5,924 bases of DNA from Sphingomonadales bacterium (GTDB lineage: Bacteria > Pseudomonadota > Alphaproteobacteria > Sphingomonadales > Sphingomonadaceae), in assembly GCA_018067055.1 (NCBI GenBank), contig JAGPVK010000155.1, forward strand, positions 1 to 5,924, written 5' to 3'. The translations under genes were made by a program, and so were the position numbers. A model generated the notes under the pieces. That model was not told the DNA's origin, did not search any database, and saw only the letters and a list, made by a program, of their open reading frames with translations. This document shows positions 5,821 through 5,924 of this stretch, piece by piece. Position 1 is the first letter of the stretch; every line of letters begins with the position of its first letter.

Positions 5821-5924
5821 CGGAGTGGGCCTGGCTACCGCAGCCCCGAACCAGGGATTTGCGAAACTCTGTTGCACTTTGCAATGCGGACTGCAGTATC
5901 GTCATTTCCGCTGGATCGGGCAGG

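Noticed and set aside
5260..5877. Open frame antisense to rimK (205 codons)
   Set aside because: It is almost entirely complementary to the conserved ATP-grasp region of rimK, with a low-complexity product and no family resemblance.
5821..5924. Possible tRNA, terminator or gene start after rimK
   Set aside because: There are only small repeats (GGCT/AGCC at 5833-5845, CCTGG/CCAGG at 5830-5855, TTGCA/TGCAA at 5872-5884) and no T-run. A GGTTCG on the minus strand recalls a tRNA T-loop, but no cloverleaf can be built around it.

Overview
The window looks like chromosomal core-genome DNA from an alphaproteobacterium, most likely a sphingomonad (order Sphingomonadales). The clues are a secY-adk pair, a zinc-type (four-cysteine LID) adenylate kinase, a small exported SRPBCC-type protein of a kind I associate with sphingomonads, and G+C around the mid-50s by partial hand count. 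The order-level assignment is inference from family resemblance; there is no rRNA here to settle it. All six genes are on the + strand. No insertion sequence, phage gene, CRISPR array or tRNA is visible.

Layout. Positions 1-155 are a non-coding leader upstream of secY, unusually rich in short inverted repeats. SecY (156-1529), adenylate kinase (1586-2233) and an exported SRPBCC-fold protein (2257-2901) follow with gaps of 56 and 23 nt and are probably one transcription unit. A 125-nt gap (2902-3026) carries a 26-bp imperfect dyad beside a GATAAT hexamer, then the glutamate dehydrogenase gene gdhA (3027-4382). A 49-nt gap (4383-4431) holds a consensus-like -10 hexamer, a 12-bp palindrome and most of a perfect 13-bp stem-loop. 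The stem-loop swallows the start codon of the next gene, a RimB-type retropepsin-like peptidase (4432-4911). RimK (4915-5820), the ATP-grasp glutamate ligase, follows 3 nt later. The last 104 nt (5821-5924) hold no recognisable gene or terminator.

How the genes fit together. The left half is protein export and nucleotide balance: SecY is the translocon channel, Adk is its common operon partner, and the SRPBCC protein appears to be a Sec substrate. The right half is centred on glutamate. GdhA makes L-glutamate from 2-oxoglutarate and ammonium, RimK uses L-glutamate to extend the C-terminus of ribosomal protein S6 in the systems studied, and RimB is the partner peptidase. Glutamate synthesis next to a poly-glutamylation/trimming pair is the most interesting biological arrangement here. 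The most unusual sequence feature is the rimB start codon inside a perfect hairpin with no visible Shine-Dalgarno sequence. The families themselves are known; nothing here is a clearly new protein system.
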